Below, one piece after another: positions 1 through 6,934 of a stretch of 64,000 nt of DNA. Source of the DNA: Thalassobaculaceae bacterium (GTDB lineage Bacteria; Pseudomonadota; Alphaproteobacteria; Thalassobaculales; Thalassobaculaceae). The stretch covers positions 65,783 to 129,782 of the forward strand of contig JARGOG010000003.1 of assembly GCA_029212785.1 (NCBI GenBank). Direction: 5' to 3'. Numbering within the stretch: position 1 is the first letter of the stretch; each line of letters opens with the position of its first letter. The notes under the pieces are model-generated. The model was not told the origin of the DNA. It saw only the letters and a program-made list of their open reading frames with translations, and searched no databases. The position numbers were made by a program, and so were the translations under genes.

Positions 1-752
1 AGGCGATCGCCTCCTGGCGTACCTCGACCAACGCCGACCGCACGGCCGACGAGTACGCCGTGTGGCTGACCCAGCTGATGGCACTCAACGATCTGGATAC
101 CGTCGGCATCGACAGCGTGATCATCGCCACGGTCGTGCCGTCGACGCTGTTCAACCTGAAGACCCTGTGCCGCAAGCATTTCGCCATCGATCCCATGGTG
201 ATCGGCGAGTCGCCGACGGAGCTTGGGATCGAGGTCAGAATCGAGCGGCCGGAGGAAGTTGGCGCCGACCGCGTGGTCAACGCCGTCGCCGCCCATGCGC
301 TCTATGGCGGACCGCTGATCGTGGTCGATTTCGGTACGGCGACGACATTCGACGTGGTCGAGGATGACGGCGGCTATGCCGGCGGCATCATCTGTCCGGG
401 TATCAATCTGTCCCTGGATGCGCTCTACATGGCCGCCGCCCAGCTGCCGCGGGTGGCGATCCGGCCACCGGAACGCAGACCCGGCGATAACGACCCGATC
501 CGGGTCATCGGCAAGAACACCCGTTCGGCGATGCATTCCGGAATATTCTGGGGGTATGTCGCGATGATCGAGGGGCTGGTCGAGCGGATCCGCGCGGAAT
601 ACGGCCGACCCATGAAGGTGGTCGGCACCGGAGGGCTGGCGTCGATCTTCGCCGACTGGACCTCCGCCATTGAAATCGTTGACGACGACCTGACATTGAT
701 GGGGCTACGCATGATCCATGACCGGAACCGGGCGCAGACGGGCGCCGTATGA
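1..752 (+). CDS. coaX: Type III pantothenate kinase, 5'-truncated by window edge
   Basis: Phosphorylates pantothenate in the first step of coenzyme A synthesis. The frame is open from base 3 to the stop at 750-752, giving about 249 codons. The family is usually about 255-260 residues, so only about ten N-terminal residues, including the phosphate-binding start, lie outside the window. Visible hallmarks are NRTADEYAVWL near the left edge, the DFGTATTFDVV core near base 330, and GGIICPGINLSLDAL near base 390. The type III (CoaX) family is unrelated to E. coli CoaA. The stop overlaps the next start as ATGA, so it is translationally coupled to RNase J, the usual alphaproteobacterial arrangement downstream of nuo/birA. 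An internal ATG at 60 is not the true start because homology continues upstream of it. Confidence 0.95.
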   Translation, partial: AIASWRTSTNADRTADEYAVWLTQLMALNDLDTVGIDSVIIATVVPSTLFNLKTLCRKHFAIDPMVIGESPTELGIEVRIERPEEVGADRVVNAVAAHALYGGPLIVVDFGTATTFDVVEDDGGYAGGIICPGINLSLDALYMAAAQLPRVAIRPPERRPGDNDPIRVIGKNTRSAMHSGIFWGYVAMIEGLVERIRAEYGRPMKVVGTGGLASIFADWTSAIEIVDDDLTLMGLRMIHDRNRAQTGAV

Positions 753-2428
753 GTCTGATTCTCGATCCCAACGACGACGATCTGTATTTTCTGCCACTCG
801 GCGGATCCGACGAGATCGGCATGAACGTCAACCTGTACGGCTATGCCGGGCAATGGCTGATGGTCGATCTCGGCATCACCTTCGGCGACGATACGACGCC
901 GGGCGTGGATGTCATCCTGCCGGACATTTCCTCGATCGAGCCGCACCGCGACAAGCTCTGCGGCTTGCTGCTGACCCATGGCCATGAAGACCATATCGGC
1001 GCGGTTCCGTATCTGTGGGAGCGGCTGGGCTGCCCGATCTACTGCACGCCGTTTACCGCCTCTCTGGTGCGGCGCAAGCTGGTCGATGTCGGGTTGCTTC
1101 AGAAGGTCGAACTGATCGAGATTCCGGTCTCCGGCTCCGCCGTTATCGGGCCGTTCGAGGTCGAGATGATCCGGGTCACCCACTCGATCCCCGAACCGAA
1201 CATGATCGTCATCCGTTCCGGCGCCGGCACGGTCGTGCATAGTGGCGACTGGAAGTTCGATCCGACCCCGTTCGTGGGTAAGGCCACGGATTTCGACGCC
1301 ATCCGCGCCGTCGGCGACGAAGGGGTGCTGGCGCTGATGGGCGACAGCACCAACGTCTTCGTCCCGGGCCGCGCCGGCTCCGAGGCCGAAGTCCGCATGG
1401 CGCTGACCGAGCTGTTCGCCCAGTACGACGGCATGGGACGGATCGCGGTTGCCTGCTTCGCCTCCAATGTCGCTCGCCTCGAGAGCATTGCCGTGGCGGC
1501 CGCCGCCAACGATCGCCAATGCGCCCTTGTCGGCCGATCGCTCTGGCGCATGCACGACGCGGCCAAGGAGAACGGCTATCTCCAGGACGCGCCGACCTTC
1601 GTGAAGGAAGACGAGGCCGGTTACTTCCCGGAGGATAAGATCGTCATGATCTGCACCGGCAGCCAGGGCGAGGCCCGGGCGGCCTTGTCACGGATCTCCG
1701 ACGGCGCCCATCCGCATGTCTCACTCAACGACGGCGACATCTGCATCTTCTCGTCGCGCCAGATCCCGGGCAACGAGCGGGCGATCGCTCGGGTGCAGAA
1801 CCGGCTTGCGGCCCGCGGCGTCGAGATCATCACCACCGAAGACCAGCCCGGCATCCACGTCTCCGGCCATCCAGCCCGCGAGGAACTGGCGGAGATGTAT
1901 CAGATGCTGCGCCCGCAGATCGCGATCCCGGTGCACGGCGATGCGCGGCACCTGCGCGAGCATGCCCGCCTGGCCAAGGCCTGTCAGGTGCCGGAGGCGG
2001 TGGTGCCGTCTAACGGCAGCCTGATCCGACTGTCCACCGGTCATGCCGAGATCATCGAGTGGATCAAAGGGGAGGGGGCCCAGGTCGTCGATGACGGCCA
2101 GATCCTCGGTCTCCAGTCCGAGACCTTGCGCGACCGGCGCCGGATGCTGCACAACGGAGCGGCGACGGTCACCCTGGTGCTGGATTCCACCGGGGCGCTA
2201 CAGGCGGATCCGATGATCACTCTGGTCGGGATCGCCGAGCCGGAGGATGCGGAGGATGTCGCACTCGACGCCGCCGATGCCGTCCGCGGTGCGCTCGGCA
2301 AGCTTTCGTCGAAAGATCGCCGGAATGACGAGGCGATCCGGGAGGCGACCCGGCGCAAGGTGCGCCGCATCGTGCGCGACGAGTTCAACAAGCGCCCGGT
2401 GACCGACGTCCATATCGTGAGGATCTGA
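749..2428 (+). CDS. rnj: Ribonuclease J (MBL/beta-CASP nuclease)
   Basis: 559-residue metallo-beta-lactamase/beta-CASP ribonuclease with 5'-3' exonuclease and endonuclease activity in rRNA and mRNA processing. The zinc motif THGHEDHIGAVPYL sits at residues 76-89 (H77, H79, D81, H82). Further metal or active-site segments are HSGDW near residue 165 and HVSGHPAREE and IPVHGDARHL in the second half. About 150 C-terminal residues follow, as usual for RNase J. The length matches the family (about 550-560). The start overlaps the coaX stop as ATGA with no strong Shine-Dalgarno, pointing to translational coupling. The paralogous cleavage factor CPSF family shares the fold, but bacterial length and context support RNase J. 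Confidence 0.95.
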   Translation: MSLILDPNDDDLYFLPLGGSDEIGMNVNLYGYAGQWLMVDLGITFGDDTTPGVDVILPDISSIEPHRDKLCGLLLTHGHEDHIGAVPYLWERLGCPIYCTPFTASLVRRKLVDVGLLQKVELIEIPVSGSAVIGPFEVEMIRVTHSIPEPNMIVIRSGAGTVVHSGDWKFDPTPFVGKATDFDAIRAVGDEGVLALMGDSTNVFVPGRAGSEAEVRMALTELFAQYDGMGRIAVACFASNVARLESIAVAAAANDRQCALVGRSLWRMHDAAKENGYLQDAPTFVKEDEAGYFPEDKIVMICTGSQGEARAALSRISDGAHPHVSLNDGDICIFSSRQIPGNERAIARVQNRLAARGVEIITTEDQPGIHVSGHPAREELAEMYQMLRPQIAIPVHGDARHLREHARLAKACQVPEAVVPSNGSLIRLSTGHAEIIEWIKGEGAQVVDDGQILGLQSETLRDRRRMLHNGAATVTLVLDSTGALQADPMITLVGIAEPEDAEDVALDAADAVRGALGKLSSKDRRNDEAIREATRRKVRRIVRDEFNKRPVTDVHIVRI

Positions 2429-2442
2429 CGGAGCCCGAGACC

Positions 2443-2847
2443 ATGATCGGCCGATTGAACCATGTCGCCATCGCCGTCCCTGACCTGGAGGCGGCGACGG
2501 CGACGTACCGGGATACGCTGGGGGCGGCGGTGTCGATGCCCATGGATCTGCCGGAGCACGGCGTCACCGTGGTCTTCGTCGAGCTGCCCAATACCAAGAT
2601 CGAATTGCTGTACCCGCTCGGCGACGGCTCGCCGATTGCCGGGTTCCTGGAAAAGAACACATCCGGCGGTATTCACCACATCTGTTACGAGGTCGACGAC
2701 ATCCTCGCCGCCCGCGAACGGCTGAAGGCGCAGGGCGCGCGGGTGCTCGGCGACGGAGAGCCGAAGACCGGCGCCCACGGCAAACCGGTCCTGTTCCTGC
2801 ACCCCAAGGACTTCGCGGGCACCCTGGTCGAACTCGAGCAGGTCTGA
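2443..2847 (+). CDS. mce: Methylmalonyl-CoA epimerase
   Basis: 134-residue glyoxalase/VOC-fold protein that interconverts (R)- and (S)-methylmalonyl-CoA in propionyl-CoA catabolism. It begins MIGRLNHVAIAVPDLEAA, where the His of NHVAIA is the first metal ligand. IHHICYEVDDI in the middle and LVELEQV at the extreme C terminus supply the other His and Glu ligands. Length fits the family (130-150). A GGAG ribosome-binding site precedes the ATG. It lies 14 bases after rnj and 20 bases before the DUF1467 gene, so the three are probably one transcript. Other VOC enzymes are possible in principle, but the motif set and the mce-DUF1467 pairing are characteristic. Confidence 0.93.
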   Translation: MIGRLNHVAIAVPDLEAATATYRDTLGAAVSMPMDLPEHGVTVVFVELPNTKIELLYPLGDGSPIAGFLEKNTSGGIHHICYEVDDILAARERLKAQGARVLGDGEPKTGAHGKPVLFLHPKDFAGTLVELEQV

Positions 2848-2867
2848 GGTGGATTGAGGCGAAGCGG

Positions 2868-3119
2868 ATGGATCTGGTCTCGGGAATCGTCGTCTACGTC
2901 CTGCTCTGGTGGTGGATGCTGTTCATGGCGCTGCCGTTCGGCGTGCACCGTGACGAGGAGGTGCAGGCCGGCAATGATGCCGGCGCGCCGAAAACGCCCA
3001 TGCTTGCGCGCAAACTGATTGCCGCCACGGTAATCGCCGCGGTGCTCTGGTTGGTGATCGATCAGATCATCCGGTCGGATCTGATCTCGTTCCGCGAGAT
3101 GATTCGGGATTGGATGTAG
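2868..3119 (+). CDS. DUF1467 family small membrane protein
   Basis: 83-residue protein with an N-terminal hydrophobic segment (IVVYVLLWWWMLFMALPFGV, residues about 7-26), a short polar linker containing HRDEEVQAGNDAGAP, and a second hydrophobic segment (LIAATVIAAVLWLVIDQII) before a charged tail. This two-helix pattern and the WWWMLFMALPFGV signature match DUF1467, a family of unknown function restricted to Alphaproteobacteria and usually next to mce and proS-lolCDE. Here the downstream partner proS is absent and a long non-coding stretch follows. It is predicted to lie in the inner membrane. No function can be assigned from sequence. Confidence 0.85.
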   Translation: MDLVSGIVVYVLLWWWMLFMALPFGVHRDEEVQAGNDAGAPKTPMLARKLIAATVIAAVLWLVIDQIIRSDLISFREMIRDWM

Positions 3120-3231
3120 CCGGTCGGCGCTGGTGACGGCAGGCCGTGTGTTGCGGTGCACAATCCAGCATCAGACGGCAGCATCCAAATTGCTCAATTG
3201 CACAAAAAATGCACACACTGTTGTATTTTGC

Positions 3232-3382
3232 CAAAAAAAAGAGCGGCTGAGGCGATAAAGCCTTGCCACTCCCTTTGCTGAGTCCTATTTTCTGATTGTG
3301 ATCGTTGGCGATCACATACGCCTGATGGCGTTTCCTCCCTAAACTCGGGCCGTGCCGGCTTTGCCGGTGCGGTCTTTTCTTT
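3232..3382 (+). ncRNA. Candidate small RNA or attenuator with four stem-loops
   Basis: The 384-base gap 3120-3503 holds a consecutive set of stem-loops on the plus strand. The first (3241-3271) has small internal loops and a GATAAA apical loop. The second (3298-3315) has 7 perfect base pairs and a TTGG loop. The third (3318-3331) has 5 base pairs and a TGAT loop. An unpaired run containing CCTCCC (3334-3339), complementary to a Shine-Dalgarno sequence, follows, then a terminator hairpin with a T-rich tail. The 5' end is a guess from a weak TTGCAC/TTGTAT promoter-like pair at 3198-3226. This is either a trans-acting sRNA or a terminated leader of the secreted-protein gene at 3504. No known family was recognised. 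Confidence 0.5.
3350..3382 (+). terminator. Rho-independent terminator ending the sRNA candidate
   Basis: A 10-base-pair stem (3350-3359 with 3363-3372, two G-T wobbles) closes a TTT loop and is followed directly by TCTTTTCTTT. This is a canonical intrinsic terminator on the plus strand. No open reading frame ends just upstream, so it terminates a non-coding transcript or attenuates one entering the next gene. Confidence 0.75.
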
Positions 3383-3445
3383 GCCCGCGAAAGATAGGGG
3401 ATTGGGCTGCGCGCGTCGACCAAAAAATCGCGCTCCGGACAATTT

Positions 3446-3476
3446 TTGAACATCTTCGCATCCTAACGAGTATGTT
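3446..3476 (+). promoter_or_regulatory. Weak candidate promoter for the secreted-protein gene
   Basis: TTGAAC at 3446-3451 and AGTATG/TATGTT at 3469-3476 form a sigma-70-like pair with 17-19 bases of spacing. It lies between the sRNA terminator and the gene at 3504. The match is modest and is offered only as a candidate. Confidence 0.3.
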
Positions 3477-3503
3477 TGTATCTCACTAACAGGAGGAACG
3501 GTT

Positions 3504-3968
3504 ATGAGCGTGCGCCGCTTTCCGATCCGAAAGTTGTCGAAGGGTGGGTTTGGCGCCTTTGCCGTCGCGACGATCCTGTTCTCGATCGGTGCCGTAGGCG
3601 ATTCGCCGGCATGGGCCTCGACCATCACGGTGAAGGCGTCCGACTGCCAGCGCCTGGTCCGCCATCAGCCGAGCGCCGATGTCGCTTACAAGCCGGGCGT
3701 GGACGTGAACGGCAATCCGGTCGCACCGGCCGATCTGCCGGGATCGGTCACGGTCAAGACGCCGACCGAGGTCACCTTCGACGTCACGTATGATCTGCTT
3801 TCCAACTACGGTGTCCCGTCGGACAACGCGCTGACCCCGCAAGGGGAGGCTACCGTCGGCACGGTGAAGTACGACATTCTGTCCGGTGCGCTGACCTTCA
3901 ACGGCGAGCGTCTCGACGATGCGGAAACGACGGCATTGTCCGAGCTCTGCAAGGCGGCGGCGCAGTAG
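3504..3968 (+). CDS. Uncharacterised exported protein
   Basis: 154 residues. A strong AGGAGG ribosome-binding site sits 8 bases before the ATG, so the start is well supported. Residues 1-39 form a long signal peptide: basic MSVRRFPIRKLSK, a hydrophobic core GAFAVATILFSIGAVG, and a likely cleavage after SPAWA. The mature part of about 115 residues is acidic, with two cysteines (one in ASDCQRL, one in ELCKAAA near the C terminus) that could form a disulfide in the periplasm, and a beta-rich middle. I do not recognise a family and do not propose a function. It is isolated between a structured non-coding region and a convergent minus-strand terminator, so it is probably monocistronic. Confidence 0.75.
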   Translation: MSVRRFPIRKLSKGGFGAFAVATILFSIGAVGDSPAWASTITVKASDCQRLVRHQPSADVAYKPGVDVNGNPVAPADLPGSVTVKTPTEVTFDVTYDLLSNYGVPSDNALTPQGEATVGTVKYDILSGALTFNGERLDDAETTALSELCKAAAQ

Positions 3969-3993
3969 TCCGCCCACCGCAGATCCGCACCAC

Positions 3994-4020
3994 AAAAAAA
4001 TCCCGGAACGCGCCCGGGAT
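3994..4020 (-). terminator. Intrinsic terminator of the glutaryl-CoA dehydrogenase gene
   Basis: Read on the minus strand, ATCCCGG (4014-4020 complement) pairs with CCGGGAT (4000-4006 complement) and is followed by a run of seven T (3994-4000). It lies just beyond the stop of the minus-strand gene at 4077. Confidence 0.8.
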
Positions 4021-4033
4021 CGAAACTTGCGGC

Positions 4034-4060
4034 GAGGGCTCCGGATATGCCGGAGCCCTC
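4034..4060. terminator. Perfect 11-bp stem-loop between convergent genes
   Basis: GAGGGCTCCGG (4034-4044) and CCGGAGCCCTC (4050-4060) form a perfect 11-base-pair stem with a 5-base loop. On the plus strand it is followed by a moderately T-rich stretch, so it may help end transcription from the secreted-protein gene. On the minus strand it precedes the stronger terminator at 3994-4020. Confidence 0.55.
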
Positions 4061-4076
4061 CATTTGCCTTTGGATA

Positions 4077-5306
4077 TTAGCTGGTGAAGGCCTGAATCCC
4101 GGTCTGGGCACGGCCCAGGATCAGGGCGTGGACGTCGTGCGTACCCTCGTAAGTGTTTACCGCTTCGAGGTTCAGCACGTGACGGATCACGCCGTACTCA
4201 TCCGAAATGCCGTTGCCGCCATGCATGTCGCGGGCGGCCCGGGCGATGTCGAGCGCCTTGCCGCACGAGTTGCGTTTGGCCAGCGAGATCGCCTCCGGTG
4301 CGCCCCGGCCCTGGTCCAACAGTTGACCGAGACGCAGGCAGGTCTGCAAACCAATGGTGATCTCGGTCTGCATGTCGGCGAGTTTCTTCTGAATCAACTG
4401 GTTGGCGGCCAGCGGCCGTCCGAACTGCGTGCGCTCCATCGTGTAGTCGCGGGCGGCATGCCAGCATGCTTCGGCCGCGCCGAGCGCGCCCCAGGAGATA
4501 CCGTAGCGCGCCTTGTTCAGGCAGCCGAACGGGCCGCCGAGGCCGGAGATGTTCGGCAGTAGGTTTTCCTCCGGCACGAAGACACCGTCCATGACGATCT
4601 CGCCGGTGACCGAGGCCCGCAGGCTGAACTTGCCCTCGATCTTCGGCGCGGAAAGACCGTCCATGCCTTTCTCGAGGATGAAGCCGCGGATCTTGCCGTC
4701 CTCGGTCTTGCCCCAGACCACGAACACGTCGGCGATCGGCGAGTTGGTGATCCACATCTTCGCGCCGGACAGCTTGTAGCCACCATCGACCGCAACCGCG
4801 CGGGTCTTCATGCCGCCCGGATCGGATCCGTGGTCCGGCTCGGTCAGACCGAAGCAACCGACCCACTCGCCGCTGGCGAGCTTCGGCAGGTATTTCTTGC
4901 GCTGCGCCTCGGAGCCGTAGGCATAGATCGGGTGCATGACCAGGCTGGACTGGACGCTCATCGCCGAGCGGTAGCCGGAATCGACACGCTCCACCTCGCG
5001 GGCGATCAGCCCGTAGCAGACGTGGTTCACGCCGGCGCCGCCGTATTCTTCCGGAATGGTCGCGCCAAGCAGGCCGAGCGCGCCCATCTCGGTCATGATG
5101 TCCCGGTCGAAGATCTCGTGGCGGAAGCCCTCGTGCACGCGCGGCAGGAGTTGTTCCTGGCAGTAGTCGCGCGCAGCGTCTCGGATCATCCGCTCTTCTT
5201 CGGTAAGCTGCTCGTCGAGCAGCAGCGGATCATCCCAGGCGAATTCGGGACGCTTCTTTGCTTCGGGCGCCGGCTTATCTGTGGCGGCGGCGACGGGCGG
5301 TGCCAT
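4077..5306 (-). CDS. gcdH: Glutaryl-CoA dehydrogenase (acyl-CoA dehydrogenase family)
   Basis: 409-residue FAD enzyme that oxidises and decarboxylates glutaryl-CoA to crotonyl-CoA in lysine and tryptophan breakdown. An Ala/Pro/Lys-rich N-terminal extension of about 25 residues precedes the acyl-CoA dehydrogenase fold. Diagnostic segments are [57 protein letters not shown] and, near the C terminus, [17 protein letters not shown], where Glu at about 387 is the expected catalytic base. These fit GcdH better than the short- or medium-chain enzymes. It is transcribed alone, divergent from the small gene at 5388 with only 81 bases between, and ends in an intrinsic terminator. Confidence 0.93.
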   Translation of the reverse strand: MAPPVAAATDKPAPEAKKRPEFAWDDPLLLDEQLTEEERMIRDAARDYCQEQLLPRVHEGFRHEIFDRDIMTEMGALGLLGATIPEEYGGAGVNHVCYGLIAREVERVDSGYRSAMSVQSSLVMHPIYAYGSEAQRKKYLPKLASGEWVGCFGLTEPDHGSDPGGMKTRAVAVDGGYKLSGAKMWITNSPIADVFVVWGKTEDGKIRGFILEKGMDGLSAPKIEGKFSLRASVTGEIVMDGVFVPEENLLPNISGLGGPFGCLNKARYGISWGALGAAEACWHAARDYTMERTQFGRPLAANQLIQKKLADMQTEITIGLQTCLRLGQLLDQGRGAPEAISLAKRNSCGKALDIARAARDMHGGNGISDEYGVIRHVLNLEAVNTYEGTHDVHALILGRAQTGIQAFTS

Positions 5307-5387
5307 GTCGATCTACCTCGTGATCTTGTCTCGTTCGTCTGTATATAAGGTGGTGACACGCCGCCGTCCAAATATCCAGAGACGAGA

Positions 5388-5591
5388 ATGCCCCCGAGAA
5401 ACGACAGCCGCGTCATTCTGGAGTTCATCCAGCGGGGCGCTTACGTGAAGGTAAGCGCCATTGACACTCTCACCGGCACGGAAGTCTCGATTGTCGGAGA
5501 CCCGTTGCGGGGTGAGGCGGCGCTGCGGCAGCTTGCCATCCGCAAGCTCGAATATGTGATGAATAAGCAAAAAAAAGACGGTCGCCGGTAA
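5388..5591 (+). CDS. DUF6898-like small protein
   Basis: 67-residue protein with FIQRGAYVKVSAIDTLTGTEVSIVGDP in the middle and a basic C-terminal tail (RKLEYVMNKQKKDGRR). The VKVSAID-TGTEVSIVG pattern matches a small conserved alphaproteobacterial family (DUF6898) of unknown function. It has no signal peptide or membrane segment and is probably cytosolic. The gene is divergent from gcdH and convergent with mucR. Its last codons, including the poly-A run encoding Lys-Lys, double as the T-tract of the mucR terminator on the other strand. The family assignment is from memory of the pattern and moderately sure; being a real gene is likely. Confidence 0.7.
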   Translation: MPPRNDSRVILEFIQRGAYVKVSAIDTLTGTEVSIVGDPLRGEAALRQLAIRKLEYVMNKQKKDGRR

Positions 5592-5604
5592 CCCGACAAC
5601 CGTC
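5569..5604 (-). terminator. Intrinsic terminator of mucR, embedded in the convergent gene
   Basis: On the minus strand a 12-base-pair stem (5593-5604 with 5577-5588, including wobbles) with a GTTA tetraloop is followed by eight T (5569-5576). The hairpin straddles the stop codon of the convergent small gene at 5388-5591, and the T-tract lies inside its coding sequence. Confidence 0.8.
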
Positions 5605-5633
5605 CGGTAGCTGCCGGAACATACTGTCCGGGA

Positions 5634-6083
5634 TCAGGAACTCTTGCGCCGACCGCCGCGCCGCGACGTCTGACGGCCGAGGCCGATCTTCTTCGCGAAC
5701 TCGGAGCGCTGAGCGGCATAGTTCGGAGCAACCATCGGATAATCGGCCGGCAGCCCCCATTTGGCCCGGTAATCCTCAGGCGTCATGTCGTAGGTCGTAC
5801 GCAGGTGGCGCTTCAGCATTTTCAGCTGCTTACCGTCTTCCAGGCAGACGATGTAGTCGGGGGTGACCGACTTCTTGATCGGAACGGCCGGCTTCAGCGG
5901 CTCCGGCTCGGGCTCGACGCCGCCCTCTGTCAGATTGCTAAGCGCGTCGTGCACCGTATTGATCACCTCCGCAATTTGATTGGAGGCAACGGAGTTGTTG
6001 CTGAGATACGCCGCGACAACTTGAGTCGTCATTTCGATCATCGATTTGCCGGCGGCCGGATCAGTCTTGGTCTCTTCGCTCAT
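5634..6083 (-). CDS. mucR: MucR/Ros family transcriptional regulator
   Basis: 149 residues from the ATG at 6083 (MSEETKTDP...). An in-frame ATG at 6110 would add nine residues, but family members usually start as here. The N-terminal half (IEMTTQVVAAYLSNNSV) is the oligomerisation region. The C-terminal half (VCLEDGKQLKMLKRHLRTTYDMTPEDYRAKWGL) is the Ros/MucR DNA-binding domain, followed by a basic tail. The zinc site is altered: the usual second Cys is Asp and the second His region reads TTYDM without His, as in some reported zinc-poor MucR/Ros homologues. These proteins bind AT-rich DNA and control envelope, polysaccharide and cell-cycle genes, often including their own promoter. It is monocistronic and divergent from rpiB across a 314-base AT-rich gap. 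Confidence 0.93.
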   Translation of the reverse strand: MSEETKTDPAAGKSMIEMTTQVVAAYLSNNSVASNQIAEVINTVHDALSNLTEGGVEPEPEPLKPAVPIKKSVTPDYIVCLEDGKQLKMLKRHLRTTYDMTPEDYRAKWGLPADYPMVAPNYAAQRSEFAKKIGLGRQTSRRGGRRKSS

Positions 6084-6397
6084 TGAAAAGCTCAATTTTG
6101 TGGGGAACATTGCGGACTACATCGCTGACACAGGCGGTACTGTAAGTCAATACATTGATCAAGAATTTTACTTACTATCTTCAAGTATGCACCAGCACTC
6201 AATGCATAGATCTTGAAATAATTGCTGGATTACGAGAAATGCCAGTCAGGAATGTCGCAGGTAATCGTCAAAACGGACGATTCAACAGATGTCGTCGTGA
6301 TATCGTGGGCTTTCGTGCCGGATGGACGCCAGCTTTTGTGGCATCGGGACCGCATGTTGCCTTATATAGGGGCGAACCTGTCTCGGAGCCATATGAT
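6084..6397. other. AT-rich divergent intergenic region, mucR/rpiB
   Basis: This 314-base gap lies between the starts of mucR (minus) and rpiB (plus). About 6130-6240 is clearly more AT-rich than the rest of the window, the kind of DNA MucR proteins bind, so autoregulation is plausible. A TTGACT box facing mucR is visible on the minus strand near 6140-6145, and a TATATAGG segment facing rpiB near 6364. I see no convincing paired promoter boxes, gene or RNA fold. An upstream extension of the rpiB frame to 6155 is open but unlike any family sequence. Confidence 0.5.
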
Positions 6398-6877
6398 ATG
6401 AGCACTGCCGCGATCGCAATCGCATCCGATCATGCCGGCTTTCCGCTGAAGACTGAACTCGCGGCAATGCTGCGGGAGAAGGGGTATGACGTGCTGGATC
6501 TCGGCACGGACGGGCCCGCTTCCGTGGACTATCCGGACTTCGCCTATGAAATGGCGCGCGCATTGAAGGACGGACGGGCGGCGCGCGGAGTCCTCGTCTG
6601 CGGAACAGGGCTTGGAATCAGCATCGCCGCCAACAGATACCCTTGGGTCCGTGCGGCGCTTTGTCACGACGTCACGACGGCCCGGTTGTCGCGCGAACAC
6701 AACGACGCCAATGTCATTGCCTTAGGCGGTCGGCTTCTGGGAACAGAACTCGCGCGGGATTGCGTGGATGCGTTCCTTTCGACCGGGTTCGGAGGCGACC
6801 GCCACGCCGCCCGAGTCGGCAAGCTGACGTCACCGCCGGATCTCGATGGCACCGCCCGCGAGACTTCCGGAACCTAA
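6398..6877 (+). CDS. rpiB: Ribose-5-phosphate isomerase B
   Basis: 159-residue RpiB/LacAB-family enzyme interconverting ribose 5-phosphate and ribulose 5-phosphate in the non-oxidative pentose phosphate pathway. From the ATG at 6398 the protein starts MSTAAIAIASDHAGFPLK (Asp11, His12 bind substrate). The VCGTGLGISIAANR loop carries the catalytic Cys68 and Thr70, and LCHDVTTARLSREHNDANV holds the phosphate-binding His. The frame is open further upstream, but those residues have no family resemblance. It lies 57 bases before glyA, a common alphaproteobacterial pairing, and the two are probably cotranscribed. The C-terminal extension after GFGGDRHAARV is a little longer than in E. coli RpiB. Confidence 0.95.
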   Translation: MSTAAIAIASDHAGFPLKTELAAMLREKGYDVLDLGTDGPASVDYPDFAYEMARALKDGRAARGVLVCGTGLGISIAANRYPWVRAALCHDVTTARLSREHNDANVIALGGRLLGTELARDCVDAFLSTGFGGDRHAARVGKLTSPPDLDGTARETSGT

Positions 6878-6934
6878 TCGACCAACGCTTCTGAACTGAC
6901 AATTGACTGAGGTCCGAAGGAGACCGATCTCTTC

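Noticed and set aside
3194..3628. Minus-strand frames across the sRNA candidate region
   Set aside because: They overlap the signal-peptide gene, lack a ribosome-binding site and have no coherent protein composition.
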